A stretch of DNA of 64,000 nt from assembly GCF_900111175.1 (NCBI RefSeq), contig NZ_FOGI01000006.1, forward strand, positions 124,001 through 188,000. Reading direction: 5' to 3'. Of this stretch, positions 32,606 through 40,697 are shown one piece after another. The notes under the pieces are model-generated. The model worked only from the letters and a program-made list of their open reading frames with translations, had not been told where the DNA came from and made no database searches. The first letter of the stretch is position 1, and every line of letters begins with the position of its first letter. The position numbers were made by a program, and so were the translations under genes. This DNA is from Actinokineospora terrae. GTDB lineage: Bacteria > Actinomycetota > Actinomycetes > Mycobacteriales > Pseudonocardiaceae.

Positions 32606-33361
32606 CGCCCGGCGCGCGAACTCGGCCTCCAGCGCTTCGGCGACGCCTGCCCGGTGGTGGGCGCGGTGGACGGGCAGGCCGAGCGGACCGGCGTCGCGGC
32701 CGAACTCCAGCAGCGCCAGCGGGTTGCCGCCCGCCTCGGCGACGATCCGGTCGAGCACCTCGTCGTCGAGGCCGGGCCGTGCCGTCGAGCGCAGCAGCGA
32801 CCGCGCGTCGGCGTCACCGAGCCCGGACAGCGGCAGGTGCGGGAGGTCGGAGAGCCCGGGGCAGCCTGCCCTGGTGGCGATGACGACGGCGATCCGCTCG
32901 GCGCCGACCCGGCGCGCGACGAAGGCCAGCACCTGCCTGGTGCCCTCGTCGGCCCACTGGGCGTCGTCGACCACGCAGCACACCGGCCGCCGCCTGGCCA
33001 GCTCGTGCAGCAGGCCGAGGACGGCGAGACCGATCACCAGCGGGCTCGCCGTCGTGCCACCGCCGAGCCCGAACACGGACTCCAGCGCCTTGCGCTGCAC
33101 CGCGGGCAGGGCGGCGCGCTGCTCGACCACCGGCGCGCAGAGCTGGCGCAGGCAGGAGTAGGGCAGGTCGCGCTCGAACTCGCTGCCCGCCGCCCGCAGG
33201 ACCAGCCACCCGTCGAGGCCCGCCAGCGCGCTGTCGACCAGCGCCGTCGTGCCCATCCCGGCGGCACCGACCACGACCACCGCCCCGCCCTGGCCGCCGC
33301 GCGCGGACCGGGTGAGCTCGTCGAGCACCCGCGACTCGTCCCGCCGGGCGACGATCGACAT
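32471..33361 (-). pseudogene. LAL-type LuxR regulator, truncated by deletion and with a mutated Walker A
   Basis: The first ~250 residues match the ATPase part of large LuxR regulators: Walker A region Gly-Ala-Ala-Gly-Met-Gly-Thr-Thr-Ala, Walker B Cys-Val-Val-Asp-Asp-Ala-Gln-Trp-Ala-Asp, Gly-Gly-Asn-Pro-Leu-Ala-Leu-Leu-Glu. At about 32600 the homology ends and the frame runs through the dehydrogenase remnant to 32471. The ~600 residues with TPRs and HTH are missing. The Walker A lysine is replaced by threonine, so even the ATPase part would not work. A deletion joining two same-strand genes is the simplest explanation. Confidence 0.78.
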
Positions 33362-33380
33362 GGCGCTCCTCCTCGGGGTG

Positions 33381-33411
33381 CTAACGACGATAGCTATTCT
33401 AACGTTGTTAG
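33381..33411. promoter_or_regulatory. Operator-like palindrome between the TetR gene and the truncated LAL gene
   Basis: CTAACGTTGTTAG (33399-33411) has perfect 5-base arms, and a related CTAACGACGATAG half lies just before it (33381-33393), 18 bases away. It is the only AT-rich patch of the 136-base divergent gap. A TetR-type dimer site is likely, probably for the regulator encoded at 33498. Confidence 0.55.
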
Positions 33412-33497
33412 ATCCCGAGAGGCGTGCCCGGGCCGAGGGGAGGGCCGGGCGGGGGCGGACCGGCGTTACGATCGGCTACCGCGAGCGAGGGAGGGCG

Positions 33498-34112
33498 ATG
33501 TCGACCGGCACTCGGCGGGAACGAGAACGGGCGACCGTCCGCGAGAGCATGGTCGCGGTCGCGTTGGCCCTGCTGGAGCGCGAGGGCGCGGCCGCGCTGA
33601 CCGTCCGGCGGGTGGCGGGCGAGGTGGAGTACACCGCGCCGGTGGTCTACCAGCACTTCGCCAACAAGCAGGCGCTGCTGCTGGCGCTGGTCGAGGTCGG
33701 CTACGAGCGGCTGCGCGAGCGGATGGCCGCGGCCGCGCGGACCGCGACGACGACCGACGACCGGCTGCTGGCGCCCACCGGGGCCTACGTGCGGTTCGCG
33801 GGCGACAACCCGCACCTGTACGCGCTGATGAACAACACCGCCGTCGACCCGCACGACCGGTTCCGCGCCGCCGCGCCGATCACCCGCCTGGTGGTCGACC
33901 TGATGACCGGGTGGGCCGCCGAGCACGGGGTCGTGCTGGCGAGCCCGGTGGAGGCGTGCGAGGTCGCCTGGGGGACGCTGTACGGGATCGCGAGCCTCGG
34001 CCAGCTCGACACCATCGGCTTCGACCGGGCCGCGCACCTGGCCGACCGCGCCCTGCGCGCGCTCATGCTGACCTGGCGGACCCACCCGGACGGCGACTAC
34101 CCGGCTGCGTAG
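33498..34112 (+). CDS. TetR-family transcriptional regulator
   Basis: 204 residues from an ATG with a GGGAGGG site. N-terminal HTH (about 18-62) with Ala-Leu-Thr-Val-Arg-Arg-Val-Ala and Tyr-Gln-His-Phe-Ala-Asn-Lys-Gln-Ala-Leu. C-terminal WHG-type domain (about 85-195). Divergent from the broken LAL gene, whose promoter it may have controlled, through the palindrome at 33399-33411. Confidence 0.9.
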   Translation: MSTGTRRERERATVRESMVAVALALLEREGAAALTVRRVAGEVEYTAPVVYQHFANKQALLLALVEVGYERLRERMAAAARTATTTDDRLLAPTGAYVRFAGDNPHLYALMNNTAVDPHDRFRAAAPITRLVVDLMTGWAAEHGVVLASPVEACEVAWGTLYGIASLGQLDTIGFDRAAHLADRALRALMLTWRTHPDGDYPAA

Positions 34113-34217
34113 TCGGCCGATCTACGCAATCCTCGCGGACGCGGCGTGCCTCGCCGCCACGGCAGGGTCGACCTCGACGGACCCGCGCCGAGGGTTCCCG
34201 ATCGAGAGGCCCCCGCC

Positions 34218-34781
34218 ATGTCCCGCACCGCCCGCCGCCTGCTCACCGCGACCGCCCTGGTCGCCGGACTCGCCCTCACCTCGTCGTCCCTCTCGGTGGC
34301 CGAGCCCGCGGGTCCGGCAGCCGCGCAGGACAGCGCGCACCGGCACTTCCCCCGGATCGTCGAGCAGTGGGCCGACGCCTGGAACCGCGGCGACGCGAAC
34401 GCGCTGAGCGCCCTGTTCACCGCTGACGGCACCTACACCGACCACGCCTTCCAGGCGTCGTTCACCGGTCGGGCGGGTGTGAAGCAGTGGGTGGAGCTGA
34501 CCAAGCGCGCCATCACGCCGCTCCACGCCACTGTCCACACCGCCTTCCGCTCCGGCGACCAGGTGGCCGTGACCTGGACCTTCAGCGGCACCTCCACCGA
34601 CCAGAACCCGTTCACCCCGCCCAACAACCCGGCAGGCCGGTCCTTCGCGGTGAAGGCGACTTCCGTCTTCACCCTCCACCGCGACCACATCGCCACGGCC
34701 GACGACTACTACAACCTCGCCGACCTGCTCCGCCAGGTCGGTCTCCCCGCGGGCCCGTTCACCCCTCCCGGCCAGGGCTGA
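34218..34781 (+). CDS. Secreted SnoaL/NTF2-like protein
   Basis: 187 residues. Signal peptide (1-about 36, cleavage near Ala-Ala-Ala-Gln). The mature domain has the cone fold pattern Gln-Trp-Ala-Asp-Ala-Trp-Asn-Arg-Gly-Asp then Leu-Phe-Thr-Ala-Asp-Gly-Thr-Tyr-Thr-Asp and Phe-Thr-Gly-Arg. This fold can be an isomerase, hydrolase or simple binding domain; no function can be assigned. Start chosen at the ATG preceding the signal peptide. It converges on the polysaccharide lyase gene with a 1-base gap. Confidence 0.8.
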   Translation: MSRTARRLLTATALVAGLALTSSSLSVAEPAGPAAAQDSAHRHFPRIVEQWADAWNRGDANALSALFTADGTYTDHAFQASFTGRAGVKQWVELTKRAITPLHATVHTAFRSGDQVAVTWTFSGTSTDQNPFTPPNNPAGRSFAVKATSVFTLHRDHIATADDYYNLADLLRQVGLPAGPFTPPGQG

Positions 34782-34782
34782 G

Positions 34783-37593
34783 TCAGCTGACTACCTCCAG
34801 CACCGGTCGGGTCGCCGCGGTGTCACGGCTGTCGAACTCCAGGGCGAACGCGCTGCCTGACAGGCCGAACGACACGCTGGCGGGGTTGGCCGCCACCGCC
34901 GCCGTCACGTCCAGACCGATCCAGTCGGTGGTCTTGCTGATCGGCACGGTCGAGAGCGCGAAACCCAGTGATGGCTGGTTGTTCCAGGTCACCCCGGTCT
35001 CGGTCCACGATCCGGTCACCGCGCGTGCCGTCACGGTGGAATGCGTGTTCTCGCCGTCGTTCACCCTGCCGCGCAACCACAGCACCGCTCGCTTCGGTGG
35101 CGCGGCCAGCCCTGGGGTGAATCGCAGATAGGCTCGTCGTGAGTAGCCGGGGGCTGTCGCCGCCTTGACTATGAGGCGGCCGGTGCTGAAGTTCTGGTCC
35201 GCGTAGGTGCCGTCGCGCACGTAAGCGTCGGCCGCGGGGGTGAAGGTCAGTGCGGTGCCTGGCACCACGGGTGATCCCGTGCCGAGTCGAACTGTGCGGC
35301 TGGCGCCGAGGGTTCCGCCTAGCTCGACCAAGAGCGTTGTCACGGGGGAGGTCCGCAGGACGGTGACGCCGGTGTCCGCGTCCGCCGTGGTGAAGCCGTT
35401 GTCCGACAAGGTGATCGTCACGGTGGTCGTGGTGCGGGTTGGATCGGACACGGCCACGGTCAGGACCGGCCCCACTTGGCGCAAGAGCACCGAGCACGGG
35501 CCGTCCGCGATGATCGACCCGCAGGTGCCCGCGGCGAAGAAGTTGGCCGCTCGCACCGTGCCTGCCGCGATTCCCTGCACCGTGGACGTGTTCGCCACGA
35601 CGGTCACACCAGGTGACGCGCTGCGTGCCGCTGTTGTGGTGTCCGAGGCGCCGGGCAGCACCATGTAGGCGTAGGAAGCGTTGACGGGGTCTGTGCCGTG
35701 GTCGTGCCACAGGGTGAGGAAGCGGCGGGTGATCGCAGTCGTCGGGCCGCCTGAATCGATGGTTCGCCACGAGCCGGTGCGCACGGCCCGGGACGCGGAG
35801 ACCGGTGAACCGCCGAGGAACAGGTACCCGCCGAAGCCGCCGATGTGCGCCCAGTTGGCGCTGGGGAACGCCTTCGACCAGCCGAGGGTGGCCGGCTGGT
35901 TCACACCGTCGACGACCAGCGCGTTCGTCCCGGAGGCGCCGAGGTTGCGGCTATCCACCATGGACTCGACCGGCACGCCATCGGTGGCCGTGATGCCCGC
36001 GCCCAGGCACACCACGGCATCATCCAGGCAGAACCACGACTTGCGGCCGGTCAAGGTCGACTGCAACCCCGTGACGTGCTGGCCGATCGCCGCCGCCACG
36101 CCGTCGGAGGCGCCGCCCGCCCAGGTGTTGGTCGGTACGGTCGCGTTCCACGGGCCACCCGCCTCGTCCGCCAGCACCTTGCGGGACACGGTGACCCCGG
36201 GCAGTCGGTAGGGGTCCACGGTCGGCCAGAACGCGTCGGAGTAATGCCCGTCGTCCTGGCCCCACCAGTAGGTCATGCCGCTGCCGGTGTGCCAGCCACG
36301 CAGGTTCTCACCGTTGCCGGTCTCGTAGAACGTGCTGCGGAGCGAGTGCATCGAGACCATGAACGTCCACAACGGACGCCGGTGCACCGCGCGGTCCATA
36401 GCGCCGAAGACGTGACTCGACGGTGGGTGCGCGGCAGCGGGAACACCCGCGTTCGCCAGGAGCGCCAGCGCGCGTGCCAGGTCGGGTACCGCCAGGTGGT
36501 CGGTGTAAGGCGCGTAGGTGCCGCGAGTGATCCACCCCTTCGCCATCGCGCGCCAGCGGTCCGACTCGGTGGGCGTGGCCAACCCGGTCGAGGCCAGCAG
36601 CACGATCGCGCCGACGATGTTGTGCCCGCGCTGGTGGTCGTCCTGGTCGGAGCGGGCGATGCCGCGCCCGGACACGGCGTCGCCGACGAGTCCGTTGTGG
36701 ATGAAAGGCGCGAAGGTCGACTCCACCGAGTCGAACAGCACCTGCCGGTTCGGGTCGGTCACCGCCCACGACGACCCGGCGAGCAGGTGCAGCACCTTGG
36801 TCAACCCGCTGAGCAGCACCGCGCCGTACCCGCCCGCGTAGGGCACCCGGGTGTGCTGCACGAACGAGCCGTCCGCGTACAGGCCGTCCCCGGTCAGCAC
36901 GGTCGGCAGCACGGGTGACAACCCGTCCCGCGCCGAGGTGATCTTGGCGGAGTCCTCGCCGAGGACCCCGCGCAACGCGATCACCTGGCAGAGGTCCACG
37001 CGGTTCGCCCCGGTGCTCTTGTCCGTGTACTGCGCCAGTTCGGAGACGGGGACGTGGTAGTCGATCGCCGCCAGTTGTGACGCCAGGAGAATTGACGGCA
37101 CCGGCACGAGGCAGCAGATGTCCACCAGCTTCTGCGGCGCGCCGATCCGCCAGTCCCACCAGTTGTCGTAGGGGGAGCTGCCCGCGGTGTAAGCGTTGTC
37201 CACCATCCATTGCAGACCGGTGATGATCGACGCGGCCATGTCCGGCGAACCCGTCTGGCCCGTGCCCGGTTGCGCGTAGGCGAGTGCCATCACGCGCAAC
37301 CGGGCGTAGGTGTTGGTGACGTTCGCCGACTTCGTCCCGATCGGGCACTCGGGCCACACACCTGAGCTGGTGACGACCATGTTGTCGCGGTAGGTGGTGG
37401 CCGCGTTGCCGGTGTTGATGAGAGCACTGTGGAATGGTTCAGCGGCCGGGTCGTAGCCGACACCGACCAGCAGGTCGCGCCATCGAGCGCGCAACGCGTC
37501 GTAGGGGGCGGCGGCGAACGCGGGAACGTTCACGCCCAGGACTATCGCCGCCGCCGACCCCGCTACGAGGAAACCCCTTCGGGACAGGGACAT
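34783..37593 (-). CDS. Tat-secreted family 8 polysaccharide lyase with C-terminal DNRLRE/CBM96-like domain
   Basis: 936 residues. Twin-arginine signal (Ser-Arg-Arg-Gly-Phe-Leu). Alpha/alpha toroid (about 30-390) with the aromatic patch Asn-Trp-Trp-Asp-Trp-Arg-Ile-Gly and the catalytic His and Tyr in Gln-His-Thr-x-x-x-Tyr-x-Gly-Gly-Tyr-Gly (about 246-257). Then the central beta-sandwich of PL8 (about 400-760). The last ~165 residues form a DNRLRE-type beta domain with Asp-Ala-Tyr-Val-Arg-Asp-Gly and Thr-Trp-Asn-Asn-Gln-Pro. The enzyme would cleave hyaluronan, chondroitin or xanthan by beta-elimination; the sequence does not decide which. No clear Shine-Dalgarno. It starts 16 bases after the end of the esterase gene, so the two are probably one operon. 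Confidence 0.9.
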   Translation of the reverse strand: MSLSRRGFLVAGSAAAIVLGVNVPAFAAAPYDALRARWRDLLVGVGYDPAAEPFHSALINTGNAATTYRDNMVVTSSGVWPECPIGTKSANVTNTYARLRVMALAYAQPGTGQTGSPDMAASIITGLQWMVDNAYTAGSSPYDNWWDWRIGAPQKLVDICCLVPVPSILLASQLAAIDYHVPVSELAQYTDKSTGANRVDLCQVIALRGVLGEDSAKITSARDGLSPVLPTVLTGDGLYADGSFVQHTRVPYAGGYGAVLLSGLTKVLHLLAGSSWAVTDPNRQVLFDSVESTFAPFIHNGLVGDAVSGRGIARSDQDDHQRGHNIVGAIVLLASTGLATPTESDRWRAMAKGWITRGTYAPYTDHLAVPDLARALALLANAGVPAAAHPPSSHVFGAMDRAVHRRPLWTFMVSMHSLRSTFYETGNGENLRGWHTGSGMTYWWGQDDGHYSDAFWPTVDPYRLPGVTVSRKVLADEAGGPWNATVPTNTWAGGASDGVAAAIGQHVTGLQSTLTGRKSWFCLDDAVVCLGAGITATDGVPVESMVDSRNLGASGTNALVVDGVNQPATLGWSKAFPSANWAHIGGFGGYLFLGGSPVSASRAVRTGSWRTIDSGGPTTAITRRFLTLWHDHGTDPVNASYAYMVLPGASDTTTAARSASPGVTVVANTSTVQGIAAGTVRAANFFAAGTCGSIIADGPCSVLLRQVGPVLTVAVSDPTRTTTTVTITLSDNGFTTADADTGVTVLRTSPVTTLLVELGGTLGASRTVRLGTGSPVVPGTALTFTPAADAYVRDGTYADQNFSTGRLIVKAATAPGYSRRAYLRFTPGLAAPPKRAVLWLRGRVNDGENTHSTVTARAVTGSWTETGVTWNNQPSLGFALSTVPISKTTDWIGLDVTAAVAANPASVSFGLSGSAFALEFDSRDTAATRPVLEVVS

Positions 37594-37609
37594 CTGCGTG
37601 GCCGCCGAT

Positions 37610-38560
37610 TCAGGAGATGATGAAGGGGGTCAGCGGGTGCGCGGCGAAGAAGTCCCAGATCACCTGGTGCGCCTGGATCTGGCCGGTCGTCTTGCCCGGT
37701 CCGCTGAACACGTCCGCGCCCGGCCACGTGTGGTCGCCGGTGAGGATCTTGTAGTGCGCGACGGCGGTGTTGCGCACGCAGGAACCCCACGTGTACCGCA
37801 CGACCTCGCTGCTGAGCTGCGTCGAGGTGGGCGTCGGCAGGCAGGTGTCGCGGTCGGCCCAGGTCTGCGCCCAAGGCAAGATCGACGGGACGGGCTTGGT
37901 GCTGTCACCGGTGTAGGCGATGACCGAGTCGGCGGTGCCGTGGAAGTCGATGATCGGCACCTCGACCGGCGTCGCGCAGTCCGTGCCGGGGTAGAACGCG
38001 CCCGCGACCGCGCCGAAGGCGGCGATCCGCAGCGGCAGCCTGCACGCCAGCAGTGCCGCGAACCCGCCGCCGTTGGACTTGCCGACCGCGAAGATCCGCA
38101 CCGGGTCCACGCACAGCGTCGCCTGCAGGTGGTCGAGCAGGTCGGCGACGAACTGGACGTCGTCGACCGCCGCCGCGTAGGGCGCGCCCTGCCACGCCCG
38201 CTCGCCGCCCTGCCCCTGGACGCCGTCCGGGTAGACGGCGATGGTGTCGAGGCTGTCGATCTTCGAGAAGCGCTCGATGTCGGCGCCGTCGCCCTTGCGC
38301 CCGTGGAAGGCCAGGACCAGCGGCTTCTGCTGGCCCGCCTGGTAGGTCGTGGGCAGGTGGATCTGGTAGCCCCTGGTCAGGTTCCCGGAGGTGATGGTCT
38401 GCGCCACCGACTGCCCGAGCGGGAGGGTGGTCGTCGTGTTCTGGCACCCCGCCGAGTGCACGGGATAGTTGTGCGCGGGCGGATCCGCCTGCGCCACCCG
38501 CGGAACTGCCACCCCCGCGAGGACCGAGAGCGCTACGACACCGAGCTTGCTGAACCGCAT
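37610..38560 (-). CDS. Secreted esterase of the PHB-depolymerase/feruloyl-esterase type
   Basis: 316 residues from an ATG at 38560. Signal peptide (1-about 25, Ala-Gln-Ala). Hydrolase core with nucleophile elbow Gly-Lys-Ser-Asn-Gly-Gly-Gly (about Ser161), acid Asp in Asp-Phe-His-Gly-Thr-Ala-Asp (about 220), and a His in Gly-Asp-His-Thr-Trp-Pro. Leu-Ala-Phe-His-Gly-Arg is the oxyanion strand. Members cleave polyhydroxybutyrate, ferulate or acetyl esters. Probably co-transcribed with the polysaccharide lyase, which suggests removal of ester groups from the same polymer; this is an inference. Confidence 0.88.
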   Translation of the reverse strand: MRFSKLGVVALSVLAGVAVPRVAQADPPAHNYPVHSAGCQNTTTTLPLGQSVAQTITSGNLTRGYQIHLPTTYQAGQQKPLVLAFHGRKGDGADIERFSKIDSLDTIAVYPDGVQGQGGERAWQGAPYAAAVDDVQFVADLLDHLQATLCVDPVRIFAVGKSNGGGFAALLACRLPLRIAAFGAVAGAFYPGTDCATPVEVPIIDFHGTADSVIAYTGDSTKPVPSILPWAQTWADRDTCLPTPTSTQLSSEVVRYTWGSCVRNTAVAHYKILTGDHTWPGADVFSGPGKTTGQIQAHQVIWDFFAAHPLTPFIIS

Positions 38561-38592
38561 GGACACCCCTGTTGTTTCGGCACTACGCCTGC

Positions 38593-38781
38593 GGACCGGG
38601 TCGACCGGTCCGGCCGCACACCTGCTCCACGCCCGGTCCGGCCCGCGGGGTTGCACCATTGTCGATCTTCGTGGACTCCGTTCGTCGAGATGCGACATAC
38701 CGGACGGATTCGCTTGTCCATCAAGGGATCCGGGCGCCGCGGTGGACCGTGGTCCGGGTGGGTGGTGCTGGACCGGTGGTC
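38593..38781. promoter_or_regulatory. Three GGACC/GGTCC-type palindromes in a divergent promoter region
   Basis: GGACCGGGTCGACCGGTCC (38593-38611) is a perfect palindrome with a 5-base centre. GGACCGTGGTCC (38744-38755) and GGACCGGTGGTC (38770-38781) repeat the same half-sites near the rightward gene's start at 38805. The 244-base gap separates the esterase/lyase operon from the TAP-type hydrolase gene, so one regulator may control both. Confidence 0.4.
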
Positions 38782-38804
38782 GGGTTTGTCCCTATGGTCT
38801 AGAC

Positions 38805-40307
38805 ATGATCGGACGGCGGTGGGTGGTCGGCGCGGTGGTGCTGGCCGTGGCATTCGGCGGCATCGTGCCCGCGGTGGCCGAGGTGTCCGGGTTGGCGTGG
38901 GGGCAGTGCCCGCCCGATCCGGCCGGGAGCGATCCGCGGCTGCGGTGCGCGGTGCTGGAGGTGCCGCTGGACTACCGGGCGCCGGGCGGGCGCAAGATCG
39001 AGATCCGGGTGTCCCGGCTCGCCACCGCGAAACCCGGACTCCGGCGCGGGGTGTTGCTGCACAACGGAGGCGGGCCTGGTCAGGCCAGTCTGCACCTGCC
39101 GAGCCGGTACGCGCAGGCGTACTCGCGGGAGGTGCTGGACCGGTACGACCTGATCGGGTTCGACCCGCGCGGCGTCGGCTACAGCACGCCGATCACGTGC
39201 GGCCGCTCGCCCGCCGAACTGCCCAACGAGTGGGTCATGCCGTTCCCGGCCGCGGATGGCTCGATCACCGGGAATGTCGACTACGCAAGGGATCTGGCCC
39301 GCGACTGCCTCAAGCACGGCGGCGACCTGGTCCGGCACGTGACGACGGCGAACACGGCTCGCGACATGGACCGGATCCGGGTTGCCTTGGGGGAGAGGAG
39401 GATTTCGTACTCCAGCGGTTCCTATGGCAGCTACCTCGGTGCGGTGTACGCGTCGTTGTTCCCGGAGCGGACCGACCGGATCGTGTTGGACGGCAACGTC
39501 GATCCCAACCGGGTGTGGCACCGGCAGTGGGCGTTGTGGGACAGCGGCGCCGAGTTGCGCTTCCCGGACTTCGCGGCCTGGGCCGTGCGGGAAGGAGGGT
39601 TCGGCGCGACTCAAGACCAGGTGCGGACGGGATTGCTGGCGTTGGCCAAGGAGCTTGACCGATCACCGGTGACGCACCCGAAGGCCGGGCCGGTCAACGG
39701 GAACCTGTTCCGGGCGATCTTCCGGGCGTACTCGTACCACAGCCTGTACTTCCCGGAAATCGGCGCGTGGTGGCTGTTCCTGACCGGCCGCGGCCCGGCC
39801 CCCGCCTGGGGCGATCCGGAGCTGGTGCCCGGGGTGCCGCAGGACAACTCGGTCGCCGTCCTGATGGCGGTCACCTGCGGCGACAGGTACTGGCCGCACG
39901 ACATCGCCCAGTACCGGCGCGAGGTCCGGGTGAACCGGGCGCGATACCCGATCCTGGGCGGGATGGGCGCGAACATCTGGCCCTGCGCCTTCTGGCCCGA
40001 ACCCCTCGAACCCCCCACCCGTGTCACCCCCGAAGGCCCCACCAACGTCCTCCTACTCCAAACCCGCCGCGACCCCGCCACGCCCTATGCGGGAGCCCTC
40101 GGCATGCGCGCCTCCCTCGGCCCCCGAGCCCGCCTGATCACCGTGGACACCGGCAACCACGGCGCCTACGACCCCACCACCCCGTCCTGCGCGATCACCG
40201 AGACCCACCGCTTCCTGGCCACCGGCACCCTCCCCAGCCACGACCTGACCTGCGAGCCCGACCCAACCCAGACCCGGGCGACGGGGTTCGTGCCCCTGCT
40301 GCGGTGA
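38805..40307 (+). CDS. Secreted TAP-type alpha/beta hydrolase (tripeptidyl aminopeptidase-like)
   Basis: 500 residues. Signal peptide (1-about 25). Alpha/beta hydrolase with His-Asn-Gly-Gly-Gly-Pro-Gly oxyanion loop (about 86-92), Phe-Asp-Pro-Arg-Gly-Val-Gly, nucleophile in Ser-Gly-Ser-Tyr-Gly (Ser206), and the C-terminal TAP domain with Asp in Gln-Thr-Arg-Arg-Asp-Pro-Ala-Thr-Pro and His in Thr-Gly-Asn-His-Gly. Releases N-terminal tripeptides or esters outside the cell. The elbow is Ser-x-Ser-x-Gly rather than the usual Gly-x-Ser-x-Gly. No Shine-Dalgarno; a TATGGT -10-like box lies just 7 bases before the ATG, so the mRNA may be leaderless. Confidence 0.9.
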   Translation: MIGRRWVVGAVVLAVAFGGIVPAVAEVSGLAWGQCPPDPAGSDPRLRCAVLEVPLDYRAPGGRKIEIRVSRLATAKPGLRRGVLLHNGGGPGQASLHLPSRYAQAYSREVLDRYDLIGFDPRGVGYSTPITCGRSPAELPNEWVMPFPAADGSITGNVDYARDLARDCLKHGGDLVRHVTTANTARDMDRIRVALGERRISYSSGSYGSYLGAVYASLFPERTDRIVLDGNVDPNRVWHRQWALWDSGAELRFPDFAAWAVREGGFGATQDQVRTGLLALAKELDRSPVTHPKAGPVNGNLFRAIFRAYSYHSLYFPEIGAWWLFLTGRGPAPAWGDPELVPGVPQDNSVAVLMAVTCGDRYWPHDIAQYRREVRVNRARYPILGGMGANIWPCAFWPEPLEPPTRVTPEGPTNVLLLQTRRDPATPYAGALGMRASLGPRARLITVDTGNHGAYDPTTPSCAITETHRFLATGTLPSHDLTCEPDPTQTRATGFVPLLR

Positions 40308-40325
40308 CCGATGCCCCGGGTGCGG

Positions 40326-40676
40326 TCAGTCGTGCTCGGGTAGGCCCGCGGCGTGGTGGTGGGCGGTGTGGAGGGCTTCGGCGAGCATGTGGCGGACGTG
40401 GGTGCCGGTGGCTCGGTAGAGGGCTCGGCGGCCGTCTCGGCGGAGGGTGACCAGGCCGGTGAGGCGGAGTTTGGCCAGGTGCTGGGACACCGCGGGGCGG
40501 GCGATGCCGACGGCGGTGGCGAGGGTGGTGACGTCGTACTCGGTGCCGCACAGGAGCCAGAGCATGCGCAGGCGGGTGGGGTCGGCGAGCATCCGCAGCG
40601 AGTCGACGGCGACCACCACGTGTTCCGCGGGCGGCAGCTGTCGCCAGTCGGGCTCGGCGCGGCGGGGGGCGTGCAT
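40326..40676 (-). CDS. ArsR-family transcriptional regulator
   Basis: 116 residues. Winged HTH (about 22-100) with Leu-Ala-Asp-Pro-Thr-Arg-Leu-Arg-Met-Leu-Trp-Leu-Leu and Ala-Val-Ser-Gln-His-Leu-Ala-Lys-Leu. Cys43 in helix 3 and a His-rich C-terminus (His-Thr-Ala-His-His-His) could bind metal, as in SmtB/ArsR sensors. Follows the MFS exporter gene by 21 bases on the same strand, so exporter and sensor are an operon. Confidence 0.92.
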   Translation of the reverse strand: MHAPRRAEPDWRQLPPAEHVVVAVDSLRMLADPTRLRMLWLLCGTEYDVTTLATAVGIARPAVSQHLAKLRLTGLVTLRRDGRRALYRATGTHVRHMLAEALHTAHHHAAGLPEHD

Positions 40677-40697
40677 GGTGGGACATTCTCGCAGCTC

